From NCBI GenBank assembly GCA_016271365.2, contig CM028136.1:473182001-473246000 (forward strand): a stretch of DNA of 64,000 bases. Reading direction: 5' to 3'. The DNA comes from Neoceratodus forsteri (Eukaryota > Chordata > Ceratodontiformes > Ceratodontidae). Positions within the stretch are counted from its first letter, which is position 1; each line of letters opens with the position of its first letter. Shown in pieces: positions 11,310 through 22,409 of this stretch. The translations under genes and the position numbers were made by a program. The notes below the pieces were generated by a model. That model was not told where the DNA came from. It saw only the letters and a list, made by a program, of their open reading frames with translations, and made no database searches.

Positions 11310-11560
11310 GTATGTGGATGACACCATGCTTTCACTAATGAACTCAACACACCTGAGTTGGCTGCACAGCGCCAGCAGAGATTTAACAGCATCCAGTGTT
11401 GGTTTAATGCTAATCAACTCACCTTCAGTGCTAAAAAAAAGCCTCCATGACCTTTGCCACTAAGCAAAGATTGGCCAAGCTAAAGTGCTATCTCATCTTT
11501 CTGATCTTAGATGGCTCTAAACTGGAGGAAATGTTGTGCCTTCCATATTGTACAGGCACT
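11310..11560 (+). pseudogene. Ancient LINE reverse transcriptase relic
   Basis: A short trace of an RT palm and thumb. One frame reads MYVDDTMLSLM (YVDD catalytic box). After a frameshift another frame reads RFNSIQCWFNANQLTFSAKK, the 'W...N.L.fn..Kt' motif that follows the YxDD box in Jockey-superfamily LINEs. Nothing recognisable continues on either side. It is a non-functional remnant of a family distinct from the CR1 copies, whose box is FADD. Confidence 0.5.
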
Positions 11561-11649
11561 GTAGTGCCCCTATAGTAGGATTAAGTAAGCAGTTTAACAT
11601 TAATCCCCAATTTTTCCACCATAATAATGAGGCTGTTTAGAGGAACTGG

Positions 11650-11740
11650 ATTGTTCATTGGATTGGTAGCTGGTTTAGGAGGCTTTCACCTCTAAGTCAC
11701 TGGTTCAAATCCAACACAGGTCAGTAGTGGCTGAAAGTCA
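11650..11740 (+). mobile_element. tRNA-like SINE head
   Basis: 'tggtagctggtttagg' (A-box-like) is followed about 35 bp later by a good B box, ggttcaaatcc. The following 400 bp ('tcagtagtggctgaaag...') may be its body, but I cannot find the 3' end. Confidence 0.4.
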
Positions 11741-12599
11741 TTATCACATCATGGTTGTTCAGTGGCAATGTGAAATTAATTGTGGTGGTCTCAGTGCAGT
11801 TCTGAGTGGGCAAGGTGTCCACATCACAAAACCACCAACACAGTTGGCATTAATTGGTACCCTTGTTGGTAGTCTCACATGACAGCCTGTGGATTGAATG
11901 GGCATGGAGTCTGAATTATTTTCTCACCTATGTGGTGGTCCCTCCATGGCAGTGTTGAGGTACACTGGCAGGGCAGTGTGGGGAAGCTTGCACTGTGATC
12001 ACTTGTACAGCACCTATCATGTGGATAAATAGAGGACTTTCAGGTTCCAGTGCTGTTAATCCAGCACTTTCAAGAATACAAAAATTCACACACAGAAAAT
12101 AAAAAATCTTTATAAATAAATAATGTGGCTGTCCCTGGATAGAATAGTTTGACATTTGACAGGCATGGAGTTTGAGCTGGAATCTCAGGATTAAGTAAAT
12201 TTGGCATTGGTCAGAGTAGCAGTTAGGTTATAGAAGGTTGAAAACACATACAGATAAGGCTATTATGACATATTTTTGCTCATCAATAGCAGAAAAACAG
12301 ATGTGAGTTGAAAGCTAAAACGTTTGGGTTTATCAGAGTTTGGCACAAGGAAGAATCCTTAATAGGTGGAGTTACCCAAAAATATATAGTTTTTAAATGA
12401 TTAAGAAAAAATTTTCATTTGACACATGTGCAGTACATTTTTCAGCAGTCTAAGGATAAATGGATTTTTGAGTAACTGACATATGTCAGTTTTGTAAGGG
12501 GGGGGTCAATTACTGTGCCTTAAAACTGCTGTTGTGCAGCTTTGAGTCATCAAAACAGCCCTCCCATTTGTTCATATTACTGGCGGTCGGGCCCATCCC
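11741..12599. other. No recognised feature
   Basis: Mixed-composition sequence without a domain, terminal repeat or tandem array that I can support. Part may be SINE body from the preceding entry. Confidence 0.35.
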
Positions 12600-13140
12600 A
12601 GCTGCCAGTACTGGAAAAATCAAGTTTCTCCGGCAATCAGGAGCCCATTCTTGCCACTGGAAATCTTTATCCACCAAGATTAATACCCAGCTCCACAGCT
12701 GGTATCCCATCTGCCTGCCTGATCATTGAAAGAAAACCATCTGAGGTTGCCCAATGCCACTGTCAGTATTCCTCTGCAACCTGCCTGTCTGCCTGATTTA
12801 TAGTGACACCAGTGAGAGGTGCCCAACTCCACTTTAGTTATCCCCTCCTGCCCACTCAATATTTAAATAAATTGGCAATGAGTGCTTAACCACACTACTA
12901 GTACTCTACTTCCCACCTGCTCAATCTTTAAAAAAAAAATGATGGTAGGAGCCCAGCTCCACCACTGGTTCCCCCTCCTACCCACCCAACCCAATCTTTA
13001 AACAAACCACCGATACCCTCTCCTACCTGATCTTTAAAGAAACCAGCAGTGGTTGTCCAACCATGCTGCCAGTCCCCATTCCATCTACCCAGCTTTAAAC
13101 AGACCAGTGGCAGGTGCCCAACCCTGCTGCCAGTATCCCC
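12600..13140 (+). repeat. Degenerate minisatellite, about 61-72 bp period, 8 units
   Basis: Units start with 'ctttaaa.aaaccagtgg' and continue 'aggtgcccaac..tgctgccagtatcccc'. Unit starts lie near 12665, 12726, 12798, 12862, 12925, 12995, 13031 and 13092. The last two are most alike. Short ORFs crossing it have no independent support. Confidence 0.6.
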
Positions 13141-13739
13141 CAATTCTGTTCTTTTTAATATGCTTCTCCACACCCACTGGCAAACTTCACCACCCCATCT
13201 TCTTTCCCCATTCATCCCATATACTGTAAAATCCCCACCCTTGCTCACCCTCTGGCACCCACGCTATCATCCTCCTCATCTATGCCCGCAGTTCAGACCT
13301 TTGTCACATTTCCTCAATGTCCCACATAGCAAATCTTTGATATCCTATATCAAAATTCCTCAATGTCCCTGGAAAAGCTCCTCTATCTGCATATAAGAAA
13401 ATAAACAGATTAAAAAATCCTACAGTAAGTCTGAAATCGTGACTTACTGTAGGGGTTATTAAGGGGAGAAAAAGTGGTGTCCAAAATCAGACTTGGGGAC
13501 AATTTTGCAAAAATCCAATTGAGTGTTTGTAAAAAGGGGTGGTGGTAAAAAATAAATAGAAAAGTTATGGGTCTCAGGCAAAAGAATCCCCAAAAAATAA
13601 GTCCAGTGAACTGCCAACTGCACGTGCTCAAAGACATAATTTTAATTAGTTTTTTTCTAACAGTTGTGACTTTTTATTGTTTAATCTTTTTCACAAATGA
13701 ACTAGAAACATTAGACAATGAATGAAAGAAAAATACCAA
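13141..13739. other. No recognised feature
   Basis: Pyrimidine-rich then A/T-rich sequence leading up to the 5' part of a CR1 LINE. Part may be LINE 5' UTR. Confidence 0.3.
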
Positions 13740-15405
13740 ATAGTCCATCCAGTCTGCCCCGCCACCAGTACCTCAGAGGATGCCTAGACAGAGTCGGGAC
13801 AGTTGGACATTGGTGGGCTCCAGAATGAAGGGGATGACGAGTACTATACATACACCTCAGTCTATGCCAGTACAAAATTCCTTTGCCATAATGGTGGAAT
13901 GGAACAACCAGAAGAAGGCACTTGGTGTGGTGGCAAGGGACGATGTGGAGGTCCTCAGAAGATGAGGCTCCAAGGTGTGAAGAAGAAGCCCCCAGCTGAG
14001 TAGGAAGCAGCTGCTGGTGCAGGACTCCATCATGAGAAAGATAGACTTGTAAACAGGAAGAGGAGGGGAGAGGAAGGTAAAGTGCCTATCTAGTTCTTTG
14101 GCTCAGAGGGATGGCGAGAAGATCCTGAGGGTCACTGGGGCAGCAGGTCATGGAAGGGAGCTGGATTACACTGTCCACCTGGAGACTAATGACCTGGTGA
14201 GGGATGGAGCTGGGATAATGCAGGGTAAGTTCAGGGAACTGGAAAGGGGCAATAAATAGGTATGTGAAGCACGCACAGTAGCATTCCCTGAGGAACTACC
14301 TGTGTAGAGTGGAGGGGGAGGATAGGGCACTCCACACCAGGAACTTCAACAGTTGGTTGAAGGCACAGTGTATGGAGGAGGGCTTCAGCTTCATTGGGAA
14401 CAGGGGGACAACCTGGAAGGATAGGCTTCTGTAAAGGTGATGGCCTGCATCCTTCTGAGAAGGGTTCAAGAGGCCTCTGTGGGAGGTTTAAATGTCAAGT
14501 GGATAAGCATTTAAACTAGCAGAGGGGGGAGGAAGTATTACCAAGGGAGGCATAAATTGCCTCCCTCCTGCAGATTGAGGCAACAAGAAGGGAGGTCCCA
14601 AGGAAGGAAACCCCTCCCAGAGCAGGGGCACAAGATGAAGGGGGTGTGGACAAGGTGGAGAACAAGAGGTGGTGAGAACAAAGGATACAGAAAGAGAGAT
14701 GTAGAGGAGACAAGAAACAGAAAGAGTAACAAGGGAAGAGGGATGTTGGGAGATTTACGGGGAGAGACAGAGGCAGAAGGATGAGGAAAAGGGGGTTGCA
14801 GGCAGGCAGAGAGAAAGATTTGGAAAGCCATGTGCACTAACGCAAGGAGTCTTGGAAGGAGTCTTGGAAATAAAGTTCTGGACCTGGAAGCAAGCATGGT
14901 GGAGGTGGATCTGGATCTTGTGGTCATAACAGAATCATGGTGTGCTGAAAATCATGACTGGGACATGGCCATTCCAGGCTACTCTCAGTTCAGAAGAGAT
15001 GTAAAGTGGAGGAAGGAAGGAGGGGGTGTGTCTGTATGTGAAGGAGGATATCAAGGCTATGGAAGTGCAAGTGAACCTAGAGGTGAAAAAAAGAGCTGGA
15101 GGTGGTATGGGTCACCATGGAAACAGGAGCTGGGGCCACTATTCATGCTGGATAATAAACAGACCTCCAGCATAAGGGAATGAGGTGGATAAAACACTAA
15201 GGGAAACCATCAGTAGGATGAGAAAAAAAGGGTGAAGTGTTGCCGGACTTCCATCTGCCAGATGTTGATTGTAACCTTTCAACTGCAGCTTCGAATGGAA
15301 GAAGGCCATCCTTGACTCCCTGCAAGAGGTGTTTCTCAGGCAGCTAGTCAGCAAACCCACTAGGGATGGTTCAATACTAGACCTGGCGCTTACTAATAGA
15401 AACAG
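13740..15405 (+). mobile_element. CR1 LINE copy B, 5' part (ORF1 esterase and endonuclease)
   Basis: The 5' half of a forward CR1. About 14100-14480 encodes, in broken frames, the SGNH esterase-like domain of CR1 ORF1: a 'vHLeTNDLv' type motif near 14190, 'N.WLkaqC.eeGF.FI' near 14350-14400, and 'GDGLHPs' near 14440. Then come the typical 'aagcatttaaactagc' junction and the ORF2 endonuclease. The text stops at 15405 in the middle of 'LDLALTN' and resumes at 20204, because another CR1 inserted here. An 11-bp near-identical duplication (aatagaaacag at 15395-15405, aatagacacag at 20204-20214) marks the site. Confidence 0.85.
14830..15183 (+). pseudogene. CR1 ORF2 AP-endonuclease, N-terminal part (copy B)
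   Basis: The apurinic/apyrimidinic-type endonuclease nicks target DNA to prime reverse transcription. Visible motifs are TNARSLG (catalytic Asn region), LDLVVITESW (catalytic Glu, intact) and HDWDMAIPGY. The usual 'GGVALYVREGI' segment is damaged (GGGVSVCEGGY). After about 15060 the frame is lost, although GDFHLPDVDCN-like and 'LDLALTN' text persists in other frames up to 15405. The catalytic C-terminal segment (SDH) reappears beyond the 4.8-kb insertion near 20240, where the first reading after SD is a stop. Non-functional. Confidence 0.8.
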
Positions 15406-15663
15406 AAACATAGAATTTAACGGCAGATCAGAACCGCATGGCTCACCTAGTCTGCCCATTTTCCCTAGCTATGGTAATACCACAGACCCTACTTGATCTC
15501 TGGCTTTGTACTCCCTTCCCTAACCACTAAGGTTCCTTTAAGCCCATCCCTTGCATTCTTGAATCCCGTTACAGTTTTGGCCCCCACCACCTCTGCTGGG
15601 AGGCTGTTCCAGGCATCCACAACTCTTTTTGTAAAGAAATACTTCCTCATGTTTCCCCTGATT

Positions 15664-16848
15664 CTATCCCTCTCCAACTTCGTAGCATGCCCCCTTGTTC
15701 TTGAGCATCTTTTTTTTCTGTAAAATGCTTCCCTCTTGCACCTTATTTACACCCATGAGGTATCTGTGTATGGCACCCAGAGCCTCAGGGATTGGGCATC
15801 TTTTTAAATAACATTTGTCTTGCCATTTGAAAGTCCCTGTCATATCCCCCCTCTCCCTCCTTTCTTCTAGAGTGTAAATATTGAGGTCCTTTAGTCTCTC
15901 CTCATAGAGTTTCTGGTGCAGAACTTGCACTATTTTAGTTGCCCTCCTCTGGACTACTTCTATTCTGTCTATGTCCTTCTGGAGATGTGTTCTCCAGAAC
16001 TGGTCACAGTACTCCAAATGTGGTTTCTCCAATGATTTATATAGTGGCATCACAACTTCCCTCCTTCTGCTGGTGATGTCCCTCCCTATGCACTTTAGCA
16101 TCCCACTGGCTCCCCCCACTGCCTTGTCACATTGTTTGACCAGCTTTAGGTCATCAGATATGATTACCCCCAGGTCTCTTTCTTGTTTGGTGGTCATCAG
16201 TACTACTCCCCCATCTTGTACTCCCACCCCCCCCCCGGGTTTCTGTGGCCCAAGTGCATGATTTTGCACTTCCTCGCACTGACACTGAGTTGTCACACTC
16301 TTGACCACTCCACAAGCTTTTGTAGATGCCTGTTCATTTTTTTTCACACACACCCAGAGTGTCTACCATGTGGCATATCTTTGTGTCATCTGCAAAAAGG
16401 CATTCTTCCCTTCTAGCCCCTCTGCAATGTCACTAATAAAGACGTTAAACAGGACTGGTCCCAGTACTGATCCTTGTGGCACCCCACTGGACACCCTCCC
16501 TTCCTCGAAGTGAACTCCATTTACCACCTCCCTCTGTCGCCTATCTCCCAAACAGTTCTTCACCAAGTTCACCACCAGTGGACCCATTCCCAGGCTGCCC
16601 AGTTTGTTTACAAGTCTCCTCTGTGGAACGGTGTTAAAGACCCTACTGAAATCTGGGTGGGCCACATCCATCGCTCCACCCTGATCTACTTCCCTGGTCA
16701 CCCAGTCAAAATCTATCAGATTTGTTTCACGTGACCTCCCCCCAGTGAGTCCATGCTCCCTTGGATCCTGTAAGTCACCGGATTCAAGATATTCCACTAT
16801 CCTTTCCTTCAGTAGTGATTCCATTAATTTCCCCACTACCAAAATCAA
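15664..16848 (-). pseudogene. CR1 reverse transcriptase and C-terminus (copy C)
   Basis: The reverse-strand translation begins in RT fingers ([19 protein letters not shown]), continues through [19 protein letters not shown] and [19 protein letters not shown], and then breaks at the catalytic box: the text after GLEGK reads NAFLQMTQ instead of LFADDTK, owing to a 1-nt shift near 16395. The second block (16353-15664) gives the thumb and C-terminal part: ERDLGVIISDDLKLVKQCDK, then LEYCDQFWRTHLQKDIDRIE and RGDMTGTFKWQDKCYLKR. Domain order and close similarity to copy D make the identity secure. The frameshifts make it non-functional. Confidence 0.85.
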
Positions 16849-17260
16849 GTTGACTGTCCTGTAATTACCAGCTTCCTCCCTGCTATCGCATTTGTGAAGT
16901 GGGACTACATCTGCTCTCCTCCAGTCCTCTGGAACAACTCCTGTCTCCAGTTAGTGGTTCAACTAGACTGTCAGAGGTGCAGCCACAACATCTCTGAGCT
17001 CCTTCAATATCCTTGGATGTATCCCATCTGGCCCTGTTGCCTTGTCCACTTTCAGATTTGCAAGTTACTTCAGGACTGTCTCCTCTGTAAATGGACTAGT
17101 GTCCACCTCCCTCCTTCCCTTCCTTCAATGCTCCCACTGCTTACCATTGGTCCTTCACCTTCTCCTTCCTCTGTGAACACTGAACAAAAATATTTGTTCA
17201 GGATGTCTGTGTTTTTCTGGTCCCCCTCCACACATTCCTCCCTTTCCCTCCGTAGCCTTA

Positions 17261-17680
17261 CTATCCTTCCCTTGGTCTTTCTCCCTCACTTACATACCCG
17301 AAAAATGTCTCGTCCCCTTTCTTTACTGCCTGGGCTATTTCCTCCTCCATTTGTGCCTTTGCTCTTCTGACTGCTTTACCTTGCCTCCCTCTGATTCTCC
17401 TAACACACCTCTCTATGCCTCTTCCTCTGTGTCTGTTATACCTCCTGATTGCTATAGTTTTTGTCCTTACCTTCCCAGTCACCTCTTTTGAGAACCATGT
17501 CCAGGTCAGCTTCTGCTATAATGGCCACTAGGTCTGAGATATTTCCCAGACTTTGAGCATTTGCACACATCGCCTTCCAAATTCTGCTACTACCCTTCTT
17601 GTTAGCCCCCCTTTTTCCCTTTTGCCTACTCTCCTTACCCCCTCGATCTTCATTTCCATCCCTCTTCATTTCAGCCATTC
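17261..17680 (-). pseudogene. CR1 ORF2 start with endonuclease deletion (copy C)
   Basis: The reverse strand reads a basic N-terminal stretch, then MCANAQSLGNISDLVAIIAE (start of the AP-endonuclease with its Asn motif). Within about 10 codons it jumps into the linker that normally follows the endonuclease (TGKVRTKTIAIRRY, then RRAKAQMEEEIAQAVKKG). Compared with copy D, which keeps about 270 codons between these points, almost the entire nuclease is gone. The junction near 17500 shows no obvious repeat. It reads as a deletion rather than a splice, because no clean GT-AG pair frames it. Confidence 0.75.
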
Positions 17681-17784
17681 TGTTTTTCCTGCTGTTGGGA
17701 ATCCCTTGGATTTCCCTCTCTTTAGTTTGCAGGGGTGGACAGTTTATGTCTCCCTACTTCCTTCCGCCACCCCCTTCAGCTAAT

Positions 17785-18310
17785 TTAAATGCTTGCAATA
17801 TAGCATTTAAACCATTCAATGAAGACTGTGGATCCCCTCCCGGATGGATGCAGGTCATCTCCCCTGTATTGGTCTTTATCCTTCCGGGTGGGACCCCAGT
17901 CCCTAATGTAGCCAAAACCTTCCTCTCTGCACCACTCCTTCAACCACTGGTTGAAGCTCCTGGTACAGAGTGCCCTGTCCTCCCCCCTGTTATAGACAGG
18001 CAACACCTCTGAAAAGGCCACTGAGCATGCTACCTGGCTAAGTCCCTTCCCCAACTCCCTGAACTCCTCCTGCACTTTTCTAGCCTCGTCTCTAGCCAGG
18101 TCATTCATCCATAGGTGGACAATGATATCCAGCTCTCCCTTCTGCCCAGCTGCCCAAATGATCCCAAGGATCTGCTTCCCATCCCCCCAAGCTGTGATGC
18201 TGGATTAGCACCTAACCTCCCTCTTCCCCTTCCTCCCTCCCTGTCCCCAAATTTATCCCCTTAGCAATGCAGTCCCCCACCAGGGGTTGCTTCCTCCTCC
18301 TCTGGGATCC
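17785..18310 (-). pseudogene. CR1 ORF1 esterase-like domain (copy C)
   Basis: CR1 ORF1 proteins carry an SGNH/GDSL-type esterase domain of uncertain role, perhaps in membrane or lipid interaction. The reverse-strand text shows the opening block 'VGDCIAKG' near 18275 (normally GDSi.rG; the nucleophile Ser reads Cys here). It then shows NDLARDEARKVQEEFRELGK, ACSVAFSEVLPVYNRGEDRA, FNQWLKEWCREEGFGYI, and the catalytic-site-like DDLHPSGRGS (normally DGlHLs..G). The loss of the serine and the changed terminal block suggest an inactive copy. The frame is open for about 107 codons at 18108-17785. Confidence 0.75.
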
Positions 18311-18406
18311 TCTACCACCCTCCTTGGGCCTCCCTTATGGAGGACCCCCACATCTTCCCTGTCACTACTGTGGGTGGCTTCATGGGACAGTCCCACCCTG
18401 CCAGAG

Positions 18407-19218
18407 TAAAGCTTCCAACCATCCTTATTTTCCCAGGACAGTCCCTATTTTAGGCAGCATGTCCCAGTGTCCCCACAAGTTTTGCAGAATGTCACTTTTG
18501 TCCTGGTTTTTGCTTACTTGTCCTGTTTTTGTCCCTTTTGTATTGCTGACTGCTGATCCATGAATGACATTTATTTTAGCACCATAATGGTGCTGCTCGA
18601 GCTGGAGAGTAATTTGCAACCTTCCACCCTGTTCCTTTTTTGCACTGTAAGCAGGCCAGCGGAAGCACCGTAAAGCATGGTCCTTCCTGTTAGATTAGGC
18701 TGGGTAGTAGTGCAAACAAGCACATGTGGCCATCTGCCTGCCAGCAATTGAGAGGGACTCCAGATAGAGAAGATACCGGCAGCACTGAACTAAGGTACCT
18801 GAACCTGATCAGCTGTATGGGGGTGTGTGACAACAATCTGGTGTGGTGGTGGGAGCCACTGAAGTGAAGTTTGCTCAGAAAAGGAGGTGAGTGTGAGCGG
18901 GTCAAGACGGAACTGTCAGGAGGAGCAATGCATACAACTCGAGTGTCTGAACACAATTTAAAGCAAGTTTGCTTCTGATTAACTTTCTGCATGTGATGAT
19001 TCAGAACTTGTTATAGCAGAATTATGTATTGTTTTCATCTGGATGTTTGCTACTGGTGTTACTGTGGGGAGGCATGGCCAGAGCAAGCAGCAAAATGTAA
19101 TTGATTCAGTGTGTGTAGGATTGTCAGCAGCAGTTCCTGAGGGAGTGACATGTGGGGGGGAGTCATGATCAGGATGTACCCTGTCCCAGTTTTAGGCCTC
19201 GGAAAGTTGGTAGCTTTA
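18407..19218. mobile_element. Non-autonomous hAT element
   Basis: An 812-bp unit with imperfect inverted ends TAAAGCTTCCAACCATCC and TAAAGCTACCAACTTTCC, flanked by an 8-bp near-duplication (tgccagag at 18399-18406, tgccacag at 19219-19226). TAAAG fits the hAT terminal consensus YARNG, and 8 bp is the hAT target size. No transposase. It lies within the ORF1 / 5' region of CR1 copy C. Confidence 0.7.
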
Positions 19219-19529
19219 TGCCACAGCAGCATATGAATTGTATAGTGGTATCATCTGGGGATGTGCCTCTGATCCATCACCCTCACCCTTCCTGAGCCCA
19301 CTGTAGTCCATCCAGTCTTCCTCCTTGGCATCCTTGGAGGCAGCAGTGGCAGATGAGGTAGTCCTGGGGGGGGAGGGGAGGCCCCTCGAATCCTAGCCAT
19401 CTTGGCCTGGAGTCAGGCAGCCTTAGCCCAGAGAGGTGGATGTAGATGGTGCAGCACTGCAGTCTCCCTGAAAACTCTGCCTCACAGCCACTGCATTGAA
19501 CTACTCCCAGCATTACTATTTTCTACACT

Positions 19530-19735
19530 GCCTGCAATTGTTTTGCTTTCCCTAAGCCTTTTTTATCCCTACCCTAGATAATGTTTCACCTCCTCCCAAC
19601 TTTTTGCTTCACTGTGTCTGCTTTTGTTTTGCTTTGCCTAAACCCTTTCTTACTCCTACCCTAGTGTTTCACCTCTTCCCAACTTTTTTCTTGACCCTAC
19701 CTCTCCTTACTTCCTTGCAATGTGTGAGCTACAAT
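19530..19735 (-). repeat. Two tandem ~100-bp units in the 5' region of CR1 copy C
   Basis: Two adjacent copies share 'ccctaccctaga.a.tgtttcacct' and 'tcccaacttttt' blocks, at 19565-19610 and 19655-19700. Tandem monomers in a LINE 5' UTR can act as promoter units in some families. That role is only a guess here. Confidence 0.45.
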
Positions 19736-20203
19736 AGGACACTTACCACAGTAGTCCTGCCTCCCTGCTGCAGTGCAAAGTGTCCAGCTGACAGCTGTCT
19801 CACTGGGCTGACTCCGGTGAGCAGACTCCTCTGTGCTGTCCTTGTCACATTGGTCGTTAGCACGGTAATCCACAGTGCAAGGGGCTGCTTGGAGGCCTAG
19901 TCCTCTAATAGTAGCTGGAGTGTTCCTGGTCCCACTGGTCCTGTCCTCCTATTGATCCCTGAGAGGACCAGAGGCATGGTCTGCCACCTGATTGGCTCCC
20001 ACCATTATCCTTTATTTGGAGCTTCTAACTCCACTGTTTGTCTTTTTGCTGCTGGTCAGAGGGATTCCACTGCTGTGATTGCGGACTTGCACTGGTGGAT
20101 TCTGCTCTTCTGTGCTGTTAGAGGGATCAGGAGATTGCCATGAGGTTTTAAAGCCCCAGTCTTCCTGGTCCTGCTGGTCTCTGTTCTTGTCACTCTGTGT
20201 TAT

Positions 20204-22405
20204 AATAGACACAGGATTGCAGATATCATGGTGGGCTATGCCTGGGGACTGATGATCACTGAACAGTGTGGTTCAACATTAAGACAGGTGCAGGGGCAAA
20301 ATACACAAAAACGAGGATCCTGGAATTTAGGAAGGCAGATTTTAAAGAAATAGGAGACTGCCTCAGAAGCAGCCTGGTAGTGAAGGATTGCCGGGGAGGG
20401 GTAGAGGAACAGTGGAGAAAATTAAGGGAAAGGATAGTGAAGGCAACCAGACTCTGCACGAAGTAAGTGAGCAAAAGCATATGGAAAAAGAGACCATTAT
20501 GGCACTCTAGGAAAGTGTCTTGAAGGTGATGGAAAAGATGGTGGCATTCAGGAGGTACAAAGAAGTCCAGAAGGATGAGAATAGGAAGGTATACCAGGTA
20601 AATAGAGGGAAGTAAGTAAGGCAGTGAGGGGAGCAAAGGGCAAACAGAGGAAAGGATAGCTAAAGGGATGCAACTGGGAAGCAGACTTTCTTCAGGTACA
20701 TAAGGGAAAAGGAGGGAGAAGGAGCAGATCACGGAGGAGCAACAGGAATACTGGGGTTGGGGGGTGGACACAAGTCCATTTTTAGAGGAAAGAGTCTTGA
20801 AGGGACTTGCAAATCTGAAAGTGGACAAGGCCATGGGACCAGATGGGATACACCCAAATGTGTTAGGGGAACTCAAGGAGGTACTTGCAGCACCCCTAAT
20901 GGCGTTATTCATCAACTCACTGGAAACAGTAGTGGCTCCAGAGGACTGGAGGAGAGCAGATGTAGTCCCACTGCATAAGAGCAGCAGCAGGGAGGAGGCT
21001 AGCAACTACAAGCTGATGAGTCTCACATCAGTGGTAGGAAAATTAATGGAAACCTTGTTAAAGGAAAGGCTAATGGAAAATCTTAAGGCAGCATAAATTC
21101 ATGGAGGAGGTCATGCTAGATAAATCAGACTGATTTCTTCAACTGCGTGACCAGGGAAATAGAGTAAGGAAGGGCATTGGATGGGGCCTACTTGACCTTC
21201 ACCAAGGCCTTCATCACTATGCTACATAGAAGACTAATAAATAAACTGGACAGTCTAGAGGTGGGATCTAAAGTGGTAAACTGGGTAAAAAAAAAGATTA
21301 ATGGATAGGAGACAGTGGGTGTTGGTAAATGGCACTCACTGTAAGGAAGAGTGAGTGACCAGCGGGGTGCTGCATGGCTCAGTACTGGGAGTGTCCCTCT
21401 TTAATGTCTTCATAAATGACATTGCAGAAGAACTGGAAGGGAAGGCATGCTTTTTGCAGATGACACCAACATTTGTAATAGGGTGGATACTCCCAAGAGG
21501 GTGGAGAGAATGAGTAGAGACCTTAGAAAACGTGAGGAGTGGATGAGAGCATGACAGCTGGGGCTCAATTCCAAAAAGTGCAAAATCATGCACCGAGGGC
21601 ATAGAAACCCAGGAGCTGAGCATAAAATGGGGAACGGGGGGGGGGGGAGGATGACTGACAGTTACTAAGCAGAAAGGATACCTTGGGGTTAACATATATG
21701 ATGATCTGTCTGATGACCTGCAAACGATATGTAGTGTGATAGTATGACCAGGCACTGAGCAGGGCCACTGGGATTCTATGGTGCCTAGCGAGAAGTATCA
21801 CCAGCAGGAGGAGGGAAGTGCTGTTACCATTGTATTAATCCCTGGTGAGACCCCACCTGGAGTACTATGTCCAGTTCTGAAGGCTGCATCTCAGAGAGGA
21901 CTTGGACAGGGTGGAGGCAGTCCAGAGGAGGGTAACTAAAATGTGCAAGGGTTTACATCAAAAGCCCTGTGAGGAGAGACCAAAGGATCTCAACATGTAC
22001 ACCATAGAAGAGAGGAGGAAAGAGACTGGGGAGATGATACAGACCAACAAGTACCTCATGAGGGTGAACAAAGTACGGGAGAGGAGTTATTTCAAATGAG
22101 GAGGTGCAGCGGGACAAAAGGGCATGCAATGAAGCTGGAAGTAGGGAAGTTTAAAAGAGATGTGAGAAAGTACTACTTCACAGATAGAATGGTGGATGTC
22201 TGGAACAGTCTGCCAGCAAAGGTGGTGGGAGCAAAAACAGTGGGGGCTTCATCCCATGCATAAGGGAATGTTGGTAAATAGGTGGGGATGGGAGAGGGTC
22301 AATGGAGACCAGGTAGCGTCTGCGGAGACAGAATAGGCAGGGAAAATCTGGACAGACTGGGTGGGCCAAGAGATCCTTTCCTGCTGACAGTTTCTGTGTT
22401 TCTAC
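20204..22405 (+). pseudogene. CR1 LINE copy B, 3' part (RT region)
   Basis: Continuation of copy B after the 4.8-kb insertion. It starts with the last endonuclease block (DDH.TVWFNIK near 20250), then the linker (ILEFRKADFKEIGDCLRSSL). The RT fingers at 20764-21096 include VDKAMGPDGIHPNVLGELKE and [20 protein letters not shown]. The palm is scattered over several frames: a damaged GVLHGSVLGVSLFNVFINDI near 21365-21425, and a catalytic box near 21450 whose surrounding text is 'aggcatgctttttgcagatgac' (FADD present, but the frame shifts just upstream). The thumb follows to about 22100. The 3' end at 22345-22405 has the CR1 'agactgggtgggcc' motif and tail. Many stops; dead. Confidence 0.8.
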
Positions 22406-22409
22406 ATAA

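Larger units (their letters stand above)
15406..20203 (-). mobile_element. CR1 LINE copy C, near full length, reverse strand
   Basis: A 4.8-kb insertion into copy B. On the reverse strand, in order: a 5' region (20203-19230), ORF1 with esterase domain (about 18310-17785), a truncated ORF2 endonuclease (17680-17500), a linker (17482-17261), RT (16848-16363), C-terminus (16353-15664) and the CR1 3' end (15465-15406). It contains its own nested hAT MITE at 18407-19218. An internal deletion joins the start of the endonuclease (ADLDMV) directly to the post-endonuclease linker (SKEVTGKVRTKTIA) at about 17500. About 0.7 kb of endonuclease is missing relative to copy D, so this copy cannot nick its target. 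Confidence 0.85.

Noticed and set aside
14140..14480. Host lipase or esterase exon
   Set aside because: The SGNH-like motifs belong to CR1 ORF1, as shown by the following CR1 endonuclease and the same block in copy C.
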